This document shows positions 42,453 through 51,834 of a stretch of DNA of 60,601 bases, one piece after another. The stretch comes from Anaerocolumna sp. Lineage in GTDB: Bacteria; Bacillota; Clostridia; Lachnospirales; Lachnospiraceae. Numbering within the stretch: position 1 is the stretch's first letter; each line of letters opens with the position of its first letter. The stretch lies in contig JARBTX010000002.1 in the NCBI GenBank assembly GCA_029239975.1, forward strand, positions 66,482 to 127,082, given 5' to 3'. Under the pieces are notes generated by a model. That model saw only the letters and a program-made list of their open reading frames with translations. It was not told where the DNA came from and searched no databases. Made by a program: the position numbers and the translations under genes.

Positions 42453-44441
42453 CTAAACAGTAAATTTTTTAATAATGCTTTGTAAATCCTGTGCTAAATT
42501 TGCTAATGACTCACTGGAATTAGCAATTTCTTCAATGGAGGCAGATTGTTCTTCCATAGAAGCAGTTACTTGTTGGGTAGCAGCAGAATTTTCTTCAGCA
42601 ATACCAGTTAGTAGTTGTAAGGAATCCAATATTTCTATTTTCATCTTATGCATTTCTTCTCCAGAACTATTTAACTGCTTAACAGCATTTTCGGATTCTT
42701 TTATGGCACTTTCGATAGAGAGATAATTATTTTTATTGTTTACTACGCTTTCTGACTGTTCACTAATGGCATTAATCATGGTTTCTATAGTTAGTACAGC
42801 TTTTCTAGAGTTATCTTGAAGATCCTTAACCATTGCATCAATATCTTTAGTTGCGCTTGCAGATTGTTCTGCTAGATTTCGGATTTCATCGGCAACAACG
42901 GAAAATCCCCTTCCAACGTCACCTGCTCTTGCAGCTTCTATCGCTGCATTTAATGCTAATAAATTCGTTTGATCAGCAATGGATGATATAAGATTACTAG
43001 CTTGCTCTATTTTAGTAGAACTTACATTTGTTTGAATGATAACATCATGGATTTCATTGGATGCTTTATTACCCTCTTCTGTCTTTTTCCATAAGTAGTC
43101 CATATCTTTTAAACCTGTACTAAGTACTTCAACTACTTTATCTGTTGCAGTATTAAGTCTCTTTAAATAAGTTTGATCTTGTTCAATTACTTCACCTAAT
43201 GCATTGGCTTTCGTTGAACCATCTTCTGTGTATTTAGCTTGATCAGATGCACCGCTTGCTATCTCCGTTACTGTATGTGCAACTTCATCCGATGTAATTG
43301 CAGATTGTGCGGAATTTGCTGATAATTCTTCTGATGCAGCTGCAAGTTGTTCAGATGAATTACTTATATCATAAATAATCTCTCTAAGGCTGTCCGTTAT
43401 ATTCTGAAGAGCTTTGGACAAGGTTCCAATTTCATCTTTTTTATTTAAGAATTTTGGATCTACGTCAGACGAAATATCTAACTTTGCAATTTTTTCGGAA
43501 TGGCGAACTGTTTTTATAATTGGTTTCACTATGGAATTACCAATTACATATGTAATTATTACGCTAATAATTAAGGATAGAATTACAATAACCATAATTT
43601 TAACTTGAAGTGTTGGTATTGAGGATAATACTTCATTTTTATTAGCAGTAATCACGAAAATCCAATCAGTTCCCGCAATTGCGGAATATCCCGCATATAA
43701 ATTTTGCTTTTCAAATTTGTAAGTGCTAACTCCATTTTTTTCGTTAATTATCTTTGTAAATAAATTTGCTAAAGATATTAAACTATTATCTTCCTTTGCT
43801 GCCTCAATTGGTGTAAATTGATTTATTACCTTCTCTCTATCAGGATGGGCTGTAACGGTTCCTTTTGTATTTATTATATATCCATACCCTTCTTTCCCAT
43901 ATCCTGTATCATCAACAATTTCACTAATGGCATTTCCATCTCGCCTGGCAATTAAGGCACCTATAACTTGTCCATCTTTTTGTATTGGTGTTGCAACCAT
44001 AATAACTGCTTCGTTGGTAACCTTACTAATGAGTACATCAGATATTACAGTTTCTCCACTTAATGCTTGTTGTATATAAGTTCTGTCTTTTAAGTCACTT
44101 GAAGTACCATCAGAATAGGTTGCTTTACCATCCATTTGTACAACTGCAATATCTAGAAAATCAGTTTCTTTTACTAACTCCTTTAAAACAGGTTGTTGAA
44201 TGAGCCAACTCATGCTCTGAATATCTTTGTTCAATGCTAACATTTCGAGTGTACGTTTTTGCGTTTCGATTCTACTTGCTGTTAATTTTGCATCTTCTTC
44301 TGCTAAAGAAGAAAGCGAACGTTCCGCCTCTGTCTTAAGAGATTGTTCAGAGCTAATCAAAGAAGTGAAACCTAAAATAAGTAATGATAATAAAATTAAG
44401 ATAGAAAAGTTAGTTATTAACCTTGTTTTTATACTTTTCAT
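42453..44441 (-). CDS. Methyl-accepting chemotaxis protein with dCache-type sensor
   Basis: 662 aa: TM1 about 8-30, a large outside domain (31-280) with PDC/Cache landmarks ('[19 protein letters not shown]', '[20 protein letters not shown]', '[20 protein letters not shown]'), TM2 about 282-305, HAMP, and a full signalling domain with tip 'EQ...[15 protein letters not shown]' and '[14 protein letters not shown]'. It probably binds a small carboxylate or amino acid. Start ATG 44441 has GGAGG four bases upstream; the in-frame extension upstream runs through the riboswitch and is not coding. Its expression is set by a c-di-GMP riboswitch. Confidence 0.92.
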   Translation of the reverse strand: MKSIKTRLITNFSILILLSLLILGFTSLISSEQSLKTEAERSLSSLAEEDAKLTASRIETQKRTLEMLALNKDIQSMSWLIQQPVLKELVKETDFLDIAVVQMDGKATYSDGTSSDLKDRTYIQQALSGETVISDVLISKVTNEAVIMVATPIQKDGQVIGALIARRDGNAISEIVDDTGYGKEGYGYIINTKGTVTAHPDREKVINQFTPIEAAKEDNSLISLANLFTKIINEKNGVSTYKFEKQNLYAGYSAIAGTDWIFVITANKNEVLSSIPTLQVKIMVIVILSLIISVIITYVIGNSIVKPIIKTVRHSEKIAKLDISSDVDPKFLNKKDEIGTLSKALQNITDSLREIIYDISNSSEQLAAASEELSANSAQSAITSDEVAHTVTEIASGASDQAKYTEDGSTKANALGEVIEQDQTYLKRLNTATDKVVEVLSTGLKDMDYLWKKTEEGNKASNEIHDVIIQTNVSSTKIEQASNLISSIADQTNLLALNAAIEAARAGDVGRGFSVVADEIRNLAEQSASATKDIDAMVKDLQDNSRKAVLTIETMINAISEQSESVVNNKNNYLSIESAIKESENAVKQLNSSGEEMHKMKIEILDSLQLLTGIAEENSAATQQVTASMEEQSASIEEIANSSESLANLAQDLQSIIKKFTV

Positions 44442-44476
44442 AAAACCTCCAATAATTTTTTTCGATAAATGAGCAC

Positions 44477-44506
44477 AAAAAAAGCTGTAGCAAAAAATTC
44501 CACAGC
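44477..44506 (-). terminator. Riboswitch expression-platform terminator
   Basis: On minus: GCTGTGG (44506-44500) pairs with CTACAGC (44490-44484), followed by seven T, 36 bp before the start codon of the chemotaxis gene. Confidence 0.8.
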
Positions 44507-44529
44507 AAAATAACACCAATTCATATGGT

Positions 44530-44622
44530 ATATGCTTTGGTAACCTGACAATCTTAGTGTAGTACACGTTAGACTCATGGCTTTGCGTCCGAGCTTTTCA
44601 GCTAGTTTGCCTTTTCAATTCA
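44530..44622 (-). ncRNA. c-di-GMP-I (GEMM) riboswitch
   Basis: On minus the aptamer core reads GGCAAAC, then a GAAA-capped hairpin (TAGCT-GAAA-AGCTC), then GGACGCAAAGCC, ATGAGTCTAA, and further on GTCAGGTTACC. These are the conserved parts of class I c-di-GMP aptamers, including the GAAA tetraloop and its receptor. A terminator follows before the chemotaxis gene, so c-di-GMP sets transcription read-through into a motility gene and possibly the downstream phosphodiesterase. Confidence 0.88.
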
Positions 44623-44859
44623 TATTTATTTTATTGAGCAACTAGTTAAATTTTAGTAATTAATTTTTTATAGCTAGCTTTACCGTATGCAGATTGTTAT
44701 AATATTGAAATAAAAATCGACTTAAAATATCATAAAACCTCATAAATATTTACAAAGTTTAATTATAATAACACAATTAATATTGAATATTTATATAGAT
44801 TCAAGATTTTTTACATAATATTAATATGATTTACTATTTATTTTACCAAGGAGAATTTT

Positions 44860-46131
44860 ATGATAGAAAGTATAGTGAATGAAATAATGGAGTTATATAC
44901 AGAGACAACGAAATTAACAACCATATATATGGATAGTTCACACATTACATATCCACTAAGCATTAAGGGTTTAGAATTTAATTTATTAATGAAATATGCT
45001 GATTTTGACGAACTAATCCATTTTCTTGATTCGAAGTTTAAACAAATTACTACATTCACAATGGAACTAAATACACTACATACGTTTTATACAAGAAATT
45101 CATTTGTGTATAATATTATTTTTATAAAATCTAGTGATATTATAATTGCTTTAATTGCAGGTCCAGTCATTACAGACATGCCAGATAAAATAGCAATTGA
45201 TGAAACTTTAAACAATAAGAGTCTACCACATTATAAAAGAAACGAATTCAGTACCTTTTTAAATACTATTCCCTTAGTATCAACAGAACGAATAAAACAA
45301 TTAGGTAAGCTTCTATTATTAGTAAGTGAGACAGAAATTCAGAATCCCAATCTAATCTTGCAGAAAATATATGGTAGAAAAACATACGATATTGATATTA
45401 AAAAGTATTATGTAGAAACTATAAAACCAGAGTACGAAACGGCTGAACTACGGAATTTCTATAGATTTGGAATTAATTTAATATATAAAATATCACATGG
45501 AGATGTAAATGGGGTTAAGGAAGCCATAGGAGAATGTGCAAATTTATTTATGGAAATGAGAACAATGGAAGATAATAATAGATTACTAAAAAATATATGT
45601 ATTATTATATTTTCCATTGCTTGTTATTCTGCCATACAAGCAAACGCTCCATACGAACCTATGTTATACCGTTTATCCAAATCTCTTACTAAAATAGAAA
45701 AACTTTATATACCGGGTGATATTGTCTCTTATATGAGTACCACAGTTGAAAGTTATGCACATGCAGTATCAGTGACGGCAGATAATAGTAACTATTCCTT
45801 ACATATTAGTAGGGTTATTCAATATATTAAAAATCATTATACAGAAAAAATAACACTCAAACATCTAGCAGAATATATTAAAATTAACCCTGTATACCTT
45901 TCAAGCCTTTTAAAAAAAGAGACAAATATGTCGCTTTCCAACCATATAAATTTAATACGTATTGAAGAAAGTAAGAAGCTTTTAATAAATACAAATAAAT
46001 CTATATTAGAAATAGCCTGTGATGTAGGGTATAATTATCAAAATCATTTTAATACAGTTTTTATGAAATACGTTGGACAAACTCCATTACAATATCGGCA
46101 AAGAAGAGGTAATCGTAATTATGAGCCATAA
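44860..46131 (+). CDS. AraC family transcriptional regulator
   Basis: 423 aa. The C-terminal ~100 residues are a complete AraC/XylS DNA-binding domain: 'KITLKHLAEYIKINPVYLSS' (first HTH), 'NHINLIRIEESKKLLINTNK', 'ILEIACDVGYNYQNHFNTVF' (second HTH), ending 'GQTPLQYRQRR'. The N-terminal ~310 residues are a helical sensor-like region of a type common in Lachnospiraceae AraC proteins, with no recognised domain. It is divergent from the riboswitch/chemotaxis genes. AAGGAG before ATG 44860. Confidence 0.9.
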   Translation: MIESIVNEIMELYTETTKLTTIYMDSSHITYPLSIKGLEFNLLMKYADFDELIHFLDSKFKQITTFTMELNTLHTFYTRNSFVYNIIFIKSSDIIIALIAGPVITDMPDKIAIDETLNNKSLPHYKRNEFSTFLNTIPLVSTERIKQLGKLLLLVSETEIQNPNLILQKIYGRKTYDIDIKKYYVETIKPEYETAELRNFYRFGINLIYKISHGDVNGVKEAIGECANLFMEMRTMEDNNRLLKNICIIIFSIACYSAIQANAPYEPMLYRLSKSLTKIEKLYIPGDIVSYMSTTVESYAHAVSVTADNSNYSLHISRVIQYIKNHYTEKITLKHLAEYIKINPVYLSSLLKKETNMSLSNHINLIRIEESKKLLINTNKSILEIACDVGYNYQNHFNTVFMKYVGQTPLQYRQRRGNRNYEP

Positions 46132-46235
46132 ATATAAGTATAAAAATAAGTGCTTTTATTCATAAAAGATGGTAAAATAATGTAAAAATAAAACATAGAT
46201 TTGTCATAAAGAATGATTCAACAGGAGAATAATAT

Positions 46236-46775
46236 ATGAATTTTAAAAGCATGATAGAAACAGAAAGATTAATTATACGAAGATTTAAATCAGAAGACTG
46301 GAAGGATTTACATGAGTATTTATCAGATGAAACTGTAGTAAGATTTGAACCATACGATCCATTTACAGAAGACGAGAGTAAATTAGAGGCAATAAGGCGT
46401 TCGGAAGATGAATCTTTTTTTGCAGTAACGTTAAAAGACACCGGTAAAGTCATTGGTAATTTATATTTCGGGAAAGGTGATTTTGATACTTATGAAATAG
46501 GATATGTATTTCATACAAATTATTGGGGCCAAGGGCTTGCAACAGAAAGTGCCAACGCTTTGATGAATTATGCTTTTGATACTGGTAAAGTAAGAAGAAT
46601 AATTGCGGAATGCAATCCAGAGAATACATCATCATGGAAGTTGCTTGAAAGGCTTAAGATGAGAAGAGAAGGTCATTTACTTAAGAATATATATTTCTTT
46701 ACAGATGAAAAAAATCAACCTATATGGCAAGATACTTATCAATATGCTATACTTGTTAGTGAATGGAAAGAATAA
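46236..46775 (+). CDS. RimJ/RimL-type GNAT acetyltransferase
   Basis: 179 aa: 'IETERLIIRRFKSEDWKDLH' start, 'GNLYFGKGDFDTYEIGYVFH', the acetyl-CoA loop 'YWGQGLATESANALMNYAF' and 'AECNPENTSSWKLLERLKM' with the Asn and Ser used by this subfamily. These enzymes acetylate N-termini of ribosomal proteins or small molecules. Substrate unknown. AGGAG nine bases before ATG 46236. Confidence 0.9.
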   Translation: MNFKSMIETERLIIRRFKSEDWKDLHEYLSDETVVRFEPYDPFTEDESKLEAIRRSEDESFFAVTLKDTGKVIGNLYFGKGDFDTYEIGYVFHTNYWGQGLATESANALMNYAFDTGKVRRIIAECNPENTSSWKLLERLKMRREGHLLKNIYFFTDEKNQPIWQDTYQYAILVSEWKE

Positions 46776-46887
46776 TATTAAGTAATATGAGAAGCAATGA
46801 AGATAAGTATGTTCTTAGTCATTATATATGAATATTAACCATATAGTATCTCTATTATCTATATTTAATAATTATCAAGGAGTGATT

Positions 46888-47388
46888 ATGTTGTCAATAT
46901 TAAAAAGACGAAGTATACGTAAATACACAGATCAGAGAGTATCCGATGATAAAGTAGAACAGTTATTAAGAGCTGGTATGTCAGCACCATCTGCTGGAAA
47001 TGGGAGACCATGGCACTTTATTGTCGTTGATGATAAAGAAATTCTAAGCGAAATACCTAAATTTCACCCATATTCTAATATGCTAAAAGAAGCAAGTCAT
47101 GCAATTGTTGTATGTGGTAATAAAGGAGAAGAAAAATTTGAAGGTTACTGGGTGCAAGATTGTTCTGCAGCAACGGAGAATATTTTATTAATGGCAGAAG
47201 AACTAGGCCTTGGAGCAGTATGGTTGGGAGTTTATCCAGAGAAAGAGAGAGTCATGCAGGTTCAAGAGTTATTACATATGCCTAATAACGTAGTTCCTTT
47301 ATCAATCGTATCCATTGGATATCCTGCAGAAACAAAAGAATCGATAAATCGATTCTACCCAGAAAAAATTCATAAAAATAAATGGTAA
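46888..47388 (+). CDS. Nitroreductase family protein
   Basis: 166 aa, FMN-dependent: 'ILKRRSIRKYTDQRV' is the FMN phosphate site, 'RAGMSAPSAGNGRPWHFIVV' the flavin contact, 'QDCSAATENILLMAEELGLG' and 'AVWLGVYP' the dimer/flavin region. It reduces nitro compounds, quinones or flavins in the cytosol. Start ATG 46888 follows AAGGAG; the in-frame ATG 46828 lacks a site. Ends in its own terminator. Confidence 0.92.
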   Translation: MLSILKRRSIRKYTDQRVSDDKVEQLLRAGMSAPSAGNGRPWHFIVVDDKEILSEIPKFHPYSNMLKEASHAIVVCGNKGEEKFEGYWVQDCSAATENILLMAEELGLGAVWLGVYPEKERVMQVQELLHMPNNVVPLSIVSIGYPAETKESINRFYPEKIHKNKW

Positions 47389-47401
47389 TTATTCTTTTAA
47401 G

Positions 47402-47435
47402 TCTGTCTGAAATCAAATTTTAGGCAGATTTTTTT
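47402..47435 (+). terminator. Terminator of the nitroreductase gene
   Basis: TCTGTCTGAAAT (47402-47413) pairs imperfectly with 47418-47428, followed by seven T. Confidence 0.7.
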
Positions 47436-47659
47436 AGTCCAAATCTAACTCATAAGAGAAAAGAGACAAATGCATCTATTGATGGTATGAAAAAAATCCA
47501 TATAGACATAAAAACATAATTACTTTATAAATTTCTTAATTTACGAAATGAAAAAAACGGTGTAATCTCTCTAATTAGTGAGAAAGAAAATAAATACATT
47601 TGATAAATAAATTCGGATATTTCTCAATTGACTTGAGAGAAAGATAAAGGGGGGTTAGG
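47436..47659. promoter_or_regulatory. Upstream region of the ECF sigma gene
   Basis: No gene. TTTCTC (47630-47635) and GAGAAA (47637-47642 region) flank a spacer within TTTCTCAATTGACTTGAGAG, an imperfect palindrome directly upstream of the ribosome site; a similar half (TCTCTCTAATTAGTGAGA) lies near 47566-47583. These may be control sites. Confidence 0.35.
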
Positions 47660-48139
47660 ATGGGAATTCATAAAAAGGAGTACGCATTATTAATAGAAGA
47701 ATCAAAAGAGATGCTATATCGTTTAGCTTACGGTTATCTTGGTAATGAAACCCAAGCAATTGATGCACTAGATGAAGCAGTATATCTAGGGTTTATTCAT
47801 AGAAAAGAACTAAGAGAAATTACATTTGCAAAGACTTGGCTTACAAGAATTTTAATTCATGAGTGCTACCGATTATTAAATAGGCAAAAGCGTGAGGTTG
47901 TAACAGATATTATACCTGAATACACCAATGAAGATATTCATGATGATGAGTACGATAATCTACCATTAAAGGAAGCTGTGAAAAAGTTACCAGATGAATT
48001 AAGAAAAGTAATTGCTTTACGGTATTTTGGTGGATATACCATAGCAGAAACCGCAGTGATATTAGATATTCCTGATGGAACAGTGGCAACTCGAACTAGA
48101 AAAGCATTATCGTTATTAAAAGTTGAATTAGAGGATTAG
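47660..48139 (+). CDS. ECF sigma factor
   Basis: 159 aa with sigma region 2 ('LYRLAYGYLGNETQAIDALD', 'FAKTWLTRILIHECYRLLNR') and region 4 ('LPDELRKVIALRYFGGYTIA', 'DIPDGTVATRTRKALSLLK'). It directs RNA polymerase to a stress or envelope regulon. The membrane anti-sigma gene follows after 14 bp, the standard pairing. GGGGGG-type ribosome site. Similar to SigV/SigM-like clostridial factors; signal unknown. Confidence 0.92.
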   Translation: MGIHKKEYALLIEESKEMLYRLAYGYLGNETQAIDALDEAVYLGFIHRKELREITFAKTWLTRILIHECYRLLNRQKREVVTDIIPEYTNEDIHDDEYDNLPLKEAVKKLPDELRKVIALRYFGGYTIAETAVILDIPDGTVATRTRKALSLLKVELED

Positions 48140-48153
48140 AAAGGAGAACTATT

Positions 48154-49536
48154 ATGGAACGAAATAAGGAATGGGATAATTTATTACAAGAAACAAACGA
48201 GTTCCCAGTAGAACTTAATAAAACAATAGAAAAGTTAAATAAAAGAAGGATGAAAAGAAGAATAAAATCGCTTAGTTTAACTGGATTGACAACGGCAGCA
48301 GCTTTTATCTTCTTTGTGCTACTAGTAAATACAAATACTGTTTTTGCAAATGGAATCATGAATGTACCGGTATTAAAAGATTTAGCAGCTTTTGTTACTT
48401 TTGATAAAAGTTTAAATAGTGCTATCGAAAATGAATACGTACAAGAAGTGAATCTAACTGCAACCAATGGTTCGACTACATTAGGGCTTCCTTATGTAAT
48501 TGCAGATGAAAAAAATCTTGTGGCATTTTTTCAAGTACCAAAAGATCTAATTCAAAATGAAAATGACTGGATACAACTTTCCAGTATTGAAATGAAAGAC
48601 CTAAGTACTGGAGAAAAGATAGAAGGATATGCCGATGCAACTCAAAGTGTATCAAAAGAATCCTTAGAACAGAACAATGGACTTAACTACATTCATTATA
48701 AATTTGCTGAAGGAACATTACCAAAATCTGTTGAGATTACTGTAAAACTTGAGATTGGGCATGTTCAATCTGGGGTTGTCAATGAAGATGATTTTATATC
48801 CACATCAAACGGTGAAATACAATATGGGTCGTCTATTACTAATTATGAAGACTTGGGTACGTTTACGTATTCCCTTACCTTTGATGATTTTGCAAAGTCT
48901 AAGGTATATGATATCAACCAAGAAAAAATTGTGAATGGACAAAAATTAACCATTGAAAAAATTACAGTATTACCAACAGGTACAGAAGTCTTTATTACAT
49001 TTGACAAAGACAATACTGCTCGGATTAATGGATTAGAACTAGAAACGATTAATCGTAATAATGAAGTATTAAAGTCAGCTGGTGGTATATCAGGATTTAA
49101 TGATCCAGATGGTTACTGGACAAAGATTTATATAGAATCTAATTATTTCAATAATTCACAAGATGAAACTTTACTTATCAAAGGTATACGTTTGATGAAC
49201 AAGGACGAAGAATATATAACAGTTAATTTGGATGATAAGACATTTGAGCCCCAAGTAGATGGTATGAAATTAACTGAAGTGATCAAAAATGATACGAACG
49301 CATACTTAACCTTTGAAACCAAGGCAATAGACAATTTTAGTGTATTTTATTATGAGTATAAAGATTCAACTGGTAAAAAATATCAAATGAACAGTGAAGG
49401 TGGTAGAAATATAAATGATATACTTACAACATCCATTAAAGTTGCATACCCAGATGACGGAATTATAATCTTAAAACGAAGCATGTCTCCAATGATTGAA
49501 TTACCTACTCCAATTGAAATTCCTTTACATCACTAG
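48154..49536 (+). CDS. Membrane anti-sigma factor with DUF4179-like ectodomain
   Basis: 460 aa: a short cytoplasmic N-terminus (~38 residues) that can hold the sigma factor, one membrane helix (about 41-64), then 'ANGIMNVPVLKDLAAFVTF' typical of DUF4179, and a large extracellular beta-rich region (DUF5643-like second part). Signal loss or proteolysis outside would free the ECF factor made by the upstream gene. AAAGGAG before the start. Confidence 0.85.
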   Translation: MERNKEWDNLLQETNEFPVELNKTIEKLNKRRMKRRIKSLSLTGLTTAAAFIFFVLLVNTNTVFANGIMNVPVLKDLAAFVTFDKSLNSAIENEYVQEVNLTATNGSTTLGLPYVIADEKNLVAFFQVPKDLIQNENDWIQLSSIEMKDLSTGEKIEGYADATQSVSKESLEQNNGLNYIHYKFAEGTLPKSVEITVKLEIGHVQSGVVNEDDFISTSNGEIQYGSSITNYEDLGTFTYSLTFDDFAKSKVYDINQEKIVNGQKLTIEKITVLPTGTEVFITFDKDNTARINGLELETINRNNEVLKSAGGISGFNDPDGYWTKIYIESNYFNNSQDETLLIKGIRLMNKDEEYITVNLDDKTFEPQVDGMKLTEVIKNDTNAYLTFETKAIDNFSVFYYEYKDSTGKKYQMNSEGGRNINDILTTSIKVAYPDDGIIILKRSMSPMIELPTPIEIPLHH

Positions 49537-49583
49537 AATCTAAGGAAGTAAAAAAATAAAAACTAAAATACAAAGAAATGAAA

Positions 49584-49635
49584 AGCTCTATGCAATTAGG
49601 ATATAATACTCCTAATTGTTATAGGGCTTATTCTA
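49584..49635 (+). terminator. Terminator of the sigma/anti-sigma operon
   Basis: CAATTAGGA (49593-49601) pairs perfectly with TCCTAATTG (49610-49618); the outer AGCTCTAT (49584-49591) pairs with ATAGGGCT (49621-49628) with one G-U. The T-run is poor. Confidence 0.65.
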
Positions 49636-49982
49636 TGTGAAAATCAACACAGTATTATTGGTAAGTACTTTTAAATTAAAGATGTTTAAATAAACTATTA
49701 AAAATTATCTTAGATAACTTGACCTATATTTAGAGATGGATTAATATATTAAATTGTACAAATTAATTTTGGAGTTTTTAACTTGGTGTTTTTGCCAATG
49801 TGTTGATATGTTTTTCTGTTTATATCTTGACCAAAATGCATAAAACTAGTAAAATTATTGTAGGAAAATATGGAAAAGCCATACTTGAAATAACTTTACA
49901 TAAGTCGTTTGCTATTATCAGTAAAATGAAAATACATAATCAGGATAAGGAAAATGTAAAGAAAAATTTTTGGAGGATGTTT
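49636..49982. other. Intergenic region before mraY
   Basis: 347 bp. A frame continuous with mraY is open from 49800, but the upstream part has no ribosome site and no resemblance to MraY, so I treat it as leader. No hairpin of note. Confidence 0.4.
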
Positions 49983-50945
49983 ATGATAAACGAAATAGTG
50001 AAATCCTTAGACTATAAGATAATAGCTTTTATTGGAATATTAGCTGCGTACATATTAACTTGTGGTTTACTTAGTGCTTGCAAAGAAATGTTACCGAGAG
50101 ATGCTGGTAGAAATTTTGCTCATAATGGTAAAGTATCAGCTGGAAAACCAAGAGGTGCTGGTTTTATATTTATATTAGTTTTTTCTGCTGTGGCTATAAC
50201 AGTATTAAAGCTAAATAGAGAAATTATTATTTATATTATTCTAACAATTGCAGCTATGATTACCGGTTTTTTAGATGACTGTTCTAAATCACCTTGGGGC
50301 GAATATAGAAAAGGTATTTTAGACTTAATTATTGCAGTAATGGTAGCTATCACATATGTTAATTTTAATTCCAGTACTATTTATATTAATATGATTGATA
50401 AAAGTTTTACACTTAATCCGATTGTTTTTATTGTATTAGCAACAATACTCGTTTGGGCATCCATTAATGTAACAAATTGTTCTGATGGAGTAGATGGATT
50501 ATGTGGAACCTTATCTATAATAACGTTATTTAGTATATATTTATATGGAATAATAAAAGAGAAAGACAATAATTTTAATTATATGATCTTAATTTTGCTT
50601 GCTTGTATCTTAGCATATCTATGGTTTAATGCTACACCAAGTAAGATGATAATGGGAGATGCAGGTTCTAGAGCATTAGGATTATTTATTAGCATTGCTG
50701 CATTAAAAACAGACAGCCCATTACTTTATATTCCACTAGCTTTTATTTTAATCGTGGATGGTGGACTGGGTCTGATCAAAGTTTCTTTAATTCGATTTTT
50801 AAAGGTTCGAATTATGAATAACATTAGAACTCCAATTCACGATCATGTAAGAAAAAATAGTGGTTGGTCCAATGAAGAAGTTGTTTTTAAGTTTTCTATT
50901 ATACAAATTATTATAGCATTTTCAACTTTGTGGTTATTAAGATAA
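49983..50945 (+). CDS. mraY: MraY-like phospho-MurNAc-pentapeptide transferase
   Basis: A 320-aa membrane enzyme with ~10 helices. It transfers phospho-MurNAc-pentapeptide to undecaprenyl phosphate, forming lipid I. Motifs in order: 'KPRGAGFIFI', 'TGFLDDCSK' (Asp-Asp near 98-99), 'NVTNCSDGVDGLCG', 'MIMGDAGSRALG', 'IRTPIHDHVRKNSGW'. The histidine loop reads H-D-H rather than the usual H-H-H, a variant to note. Start ATG 49983 has TGGAGG six bases upstream. It stands alone far from murG (3.5 kb), so it may be an extra copy or a related polyprenyl-phosphate transferase. Confidence 0.88.
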   Translation: MINEIVKSLDYKIIAFIGILAAYILTCGLLSACKEMLPRDAGRNFAHNGKVSAGKPRGAGFIFILVFSAVAITVLKLNREIIIYIILTIAAMITGFLDDCSKSPWGEYRKGILDLIIAVMVAITYVNFNSSTIYINMIDKSFTLNPIVFIVLATILVWASINVTNCSDGVDGLCGTLSIITLFSIYLYGIIKEKDNNFNYMILILLACILAYLWFNATPSKMIMGDAGSRALGLFISIAALKTDSPLLYIPLAFILIVDGGLGLIKVSLIRFLKVRIMNNIRTPIHDHVRKNSGWSNEEVVFKFSIIQIIIAFSTLWLLR

Positions 50946-50957
50946 TGAAATTAGACT

Positions 50958-50996
50958 GGGGCTGTTGCATAATTTATTAGCATGGCCCCTTTTCTT
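50958..50996 (+). terminator. Terminator of mraY
   Basis: GGGGC (50958-50962) with GGCCCC (50984-50989), inner TTGC/GCA pairing, then TTTTCTT. The GGGGCTGTTGCATAA arm resembles termini of some small inverted-repeat elements. Confidence 0.65.
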
Positions 50997-51163
50997 ATAA
51001 AAAGAAACAATTACAAAACATCGTATAAATTATTTCTAAATACAGATGAAATTTTTAGTGGAATCATATCCTTATGGGCATCTTAAGCTGAAAAGGGTAT
51101 AATTATATATTTAAGAAGTTTTATATTATACATGTTTAAAATACAAAAAGGGGTGGATTTAAA

Positions 51164-51472
51164 ATGAACAATAAAAGGAAAATAGCTAAAATCATCACAG
51201 GTATAAGCCTGATTGGAACAGTAGTACTTGCTTTAAGAAATTTATTAATACCAATCTTTACACTATTTTTTATACACAAGGAAGTACTAAAAGACAGTAG
51301 TGCGATAGGTATTATAGGTGCGGCGGATGGCCCAACATCAATTATAGTATCAAATAATAATAGGTTTGGTATAGATACTATTGATATTTTAACGATTGCA
51401 TTTGCAGTCATTACATTTTTAGGAATTTTATATTTAGTTAATACTAAGGGAAAAACGAAAAACGATGTCTAA
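51164..51472 (+). CDS. Small membrane protein with an OadB/GcdB-like motif
   Basis: 102 aa with two hydrophobic helices (about 8-36 and 72-95). Between them lies 'SSAIGIIGAADGPTSIIVSN'. 'GIIGAADGPTSI' is the hallmark of the beta subunit of Na+-pumping decarboxylases (OadB/GcdB), where the Asp lies in the ion path. The rest of the ~370-residue subunit is absent, and so are alpha and gamma subunit genes. It is a short stand-alone relative, not a decarboxylase component. GGGGTGG before the start. Confidence 0.7.
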   Translation: MNNKRKIAKIITGISLIGTVVLALRNLLIPIFTLFFIHKEVLKDSSAIGIIGAADGPTSIIVSNNNRFGIDTIDILTIAFAVITFLGILYLVNTKGKTKNDV

Positions 51473-51543
51473 TATATCTATTATGAAATATATTTTATTA
51501 AGGTTGATGTCTATTCGTGGTGTTTACAATATGGAGGGATAAT

Positions 51544-51834
51544 ATGAAGAGAAAGATTATTTTTATAATGATTATTACACTAGCACTATTTACATTAACT
51601 GGTTGTGTACCAGGAGATGGGACCTATACTTCAAGTGAACCAGCAGGATTTTTTTGGGGTGTATGGCATGGTTGGGTTGCCCCAGTTTCACTAGTTATTG
51701 GTTTATTTAATAAAAACATAAGAGTTTATGAAGTAATGAACAGCGGTTGGTGGTATGATTTTGGTTTTTATATTGCAATCATTAGTGGTTTTGGTGGCAT
51801 ATCACTATCTCGAAAGAAGAAATCAGATGATTAA
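51544..51834 (+). CDS. Small lipoprotein/membrane protein
   Basis: 96 aa: lipoprotein-type signal (lipobox 'TLTGC'), then 'GFFWGVWHGWVAPVSLVIGL', a Trp-rich hydrophobic segment, and a last helix with a Lys-rich end. The 'GxWHGWxAPxSLxxxLF' pattern occurs in a family of short clostridial membrane proteins; function unknown. Start ATG 51544 follows GGAGGG; its stop overlaps the next gene by 8 bp. Confidence 0.75.
   Translation: MKRKIIFIMIITLALFTLTGCVPGDGTYTSSEPAGFFWGVWHGWVAPVSLVIGLFNKNIRVYEVMNSGWWYDFGFYIAIISGFGGISLSRKKKSDD

Noticed and set aside
49800..49982. N-terminal extension of mraY by 61 residues
   Set aside because: No ribosome site at 49800, and MraY proteins start with the first membrane helix; GGAGG sits right before 49983.
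51164..51472. Functional decarboxylase beta subunit
   Set aside because: Only ~100 of ~370 residues are present and no alpha or gamma subunit genes are nearby.
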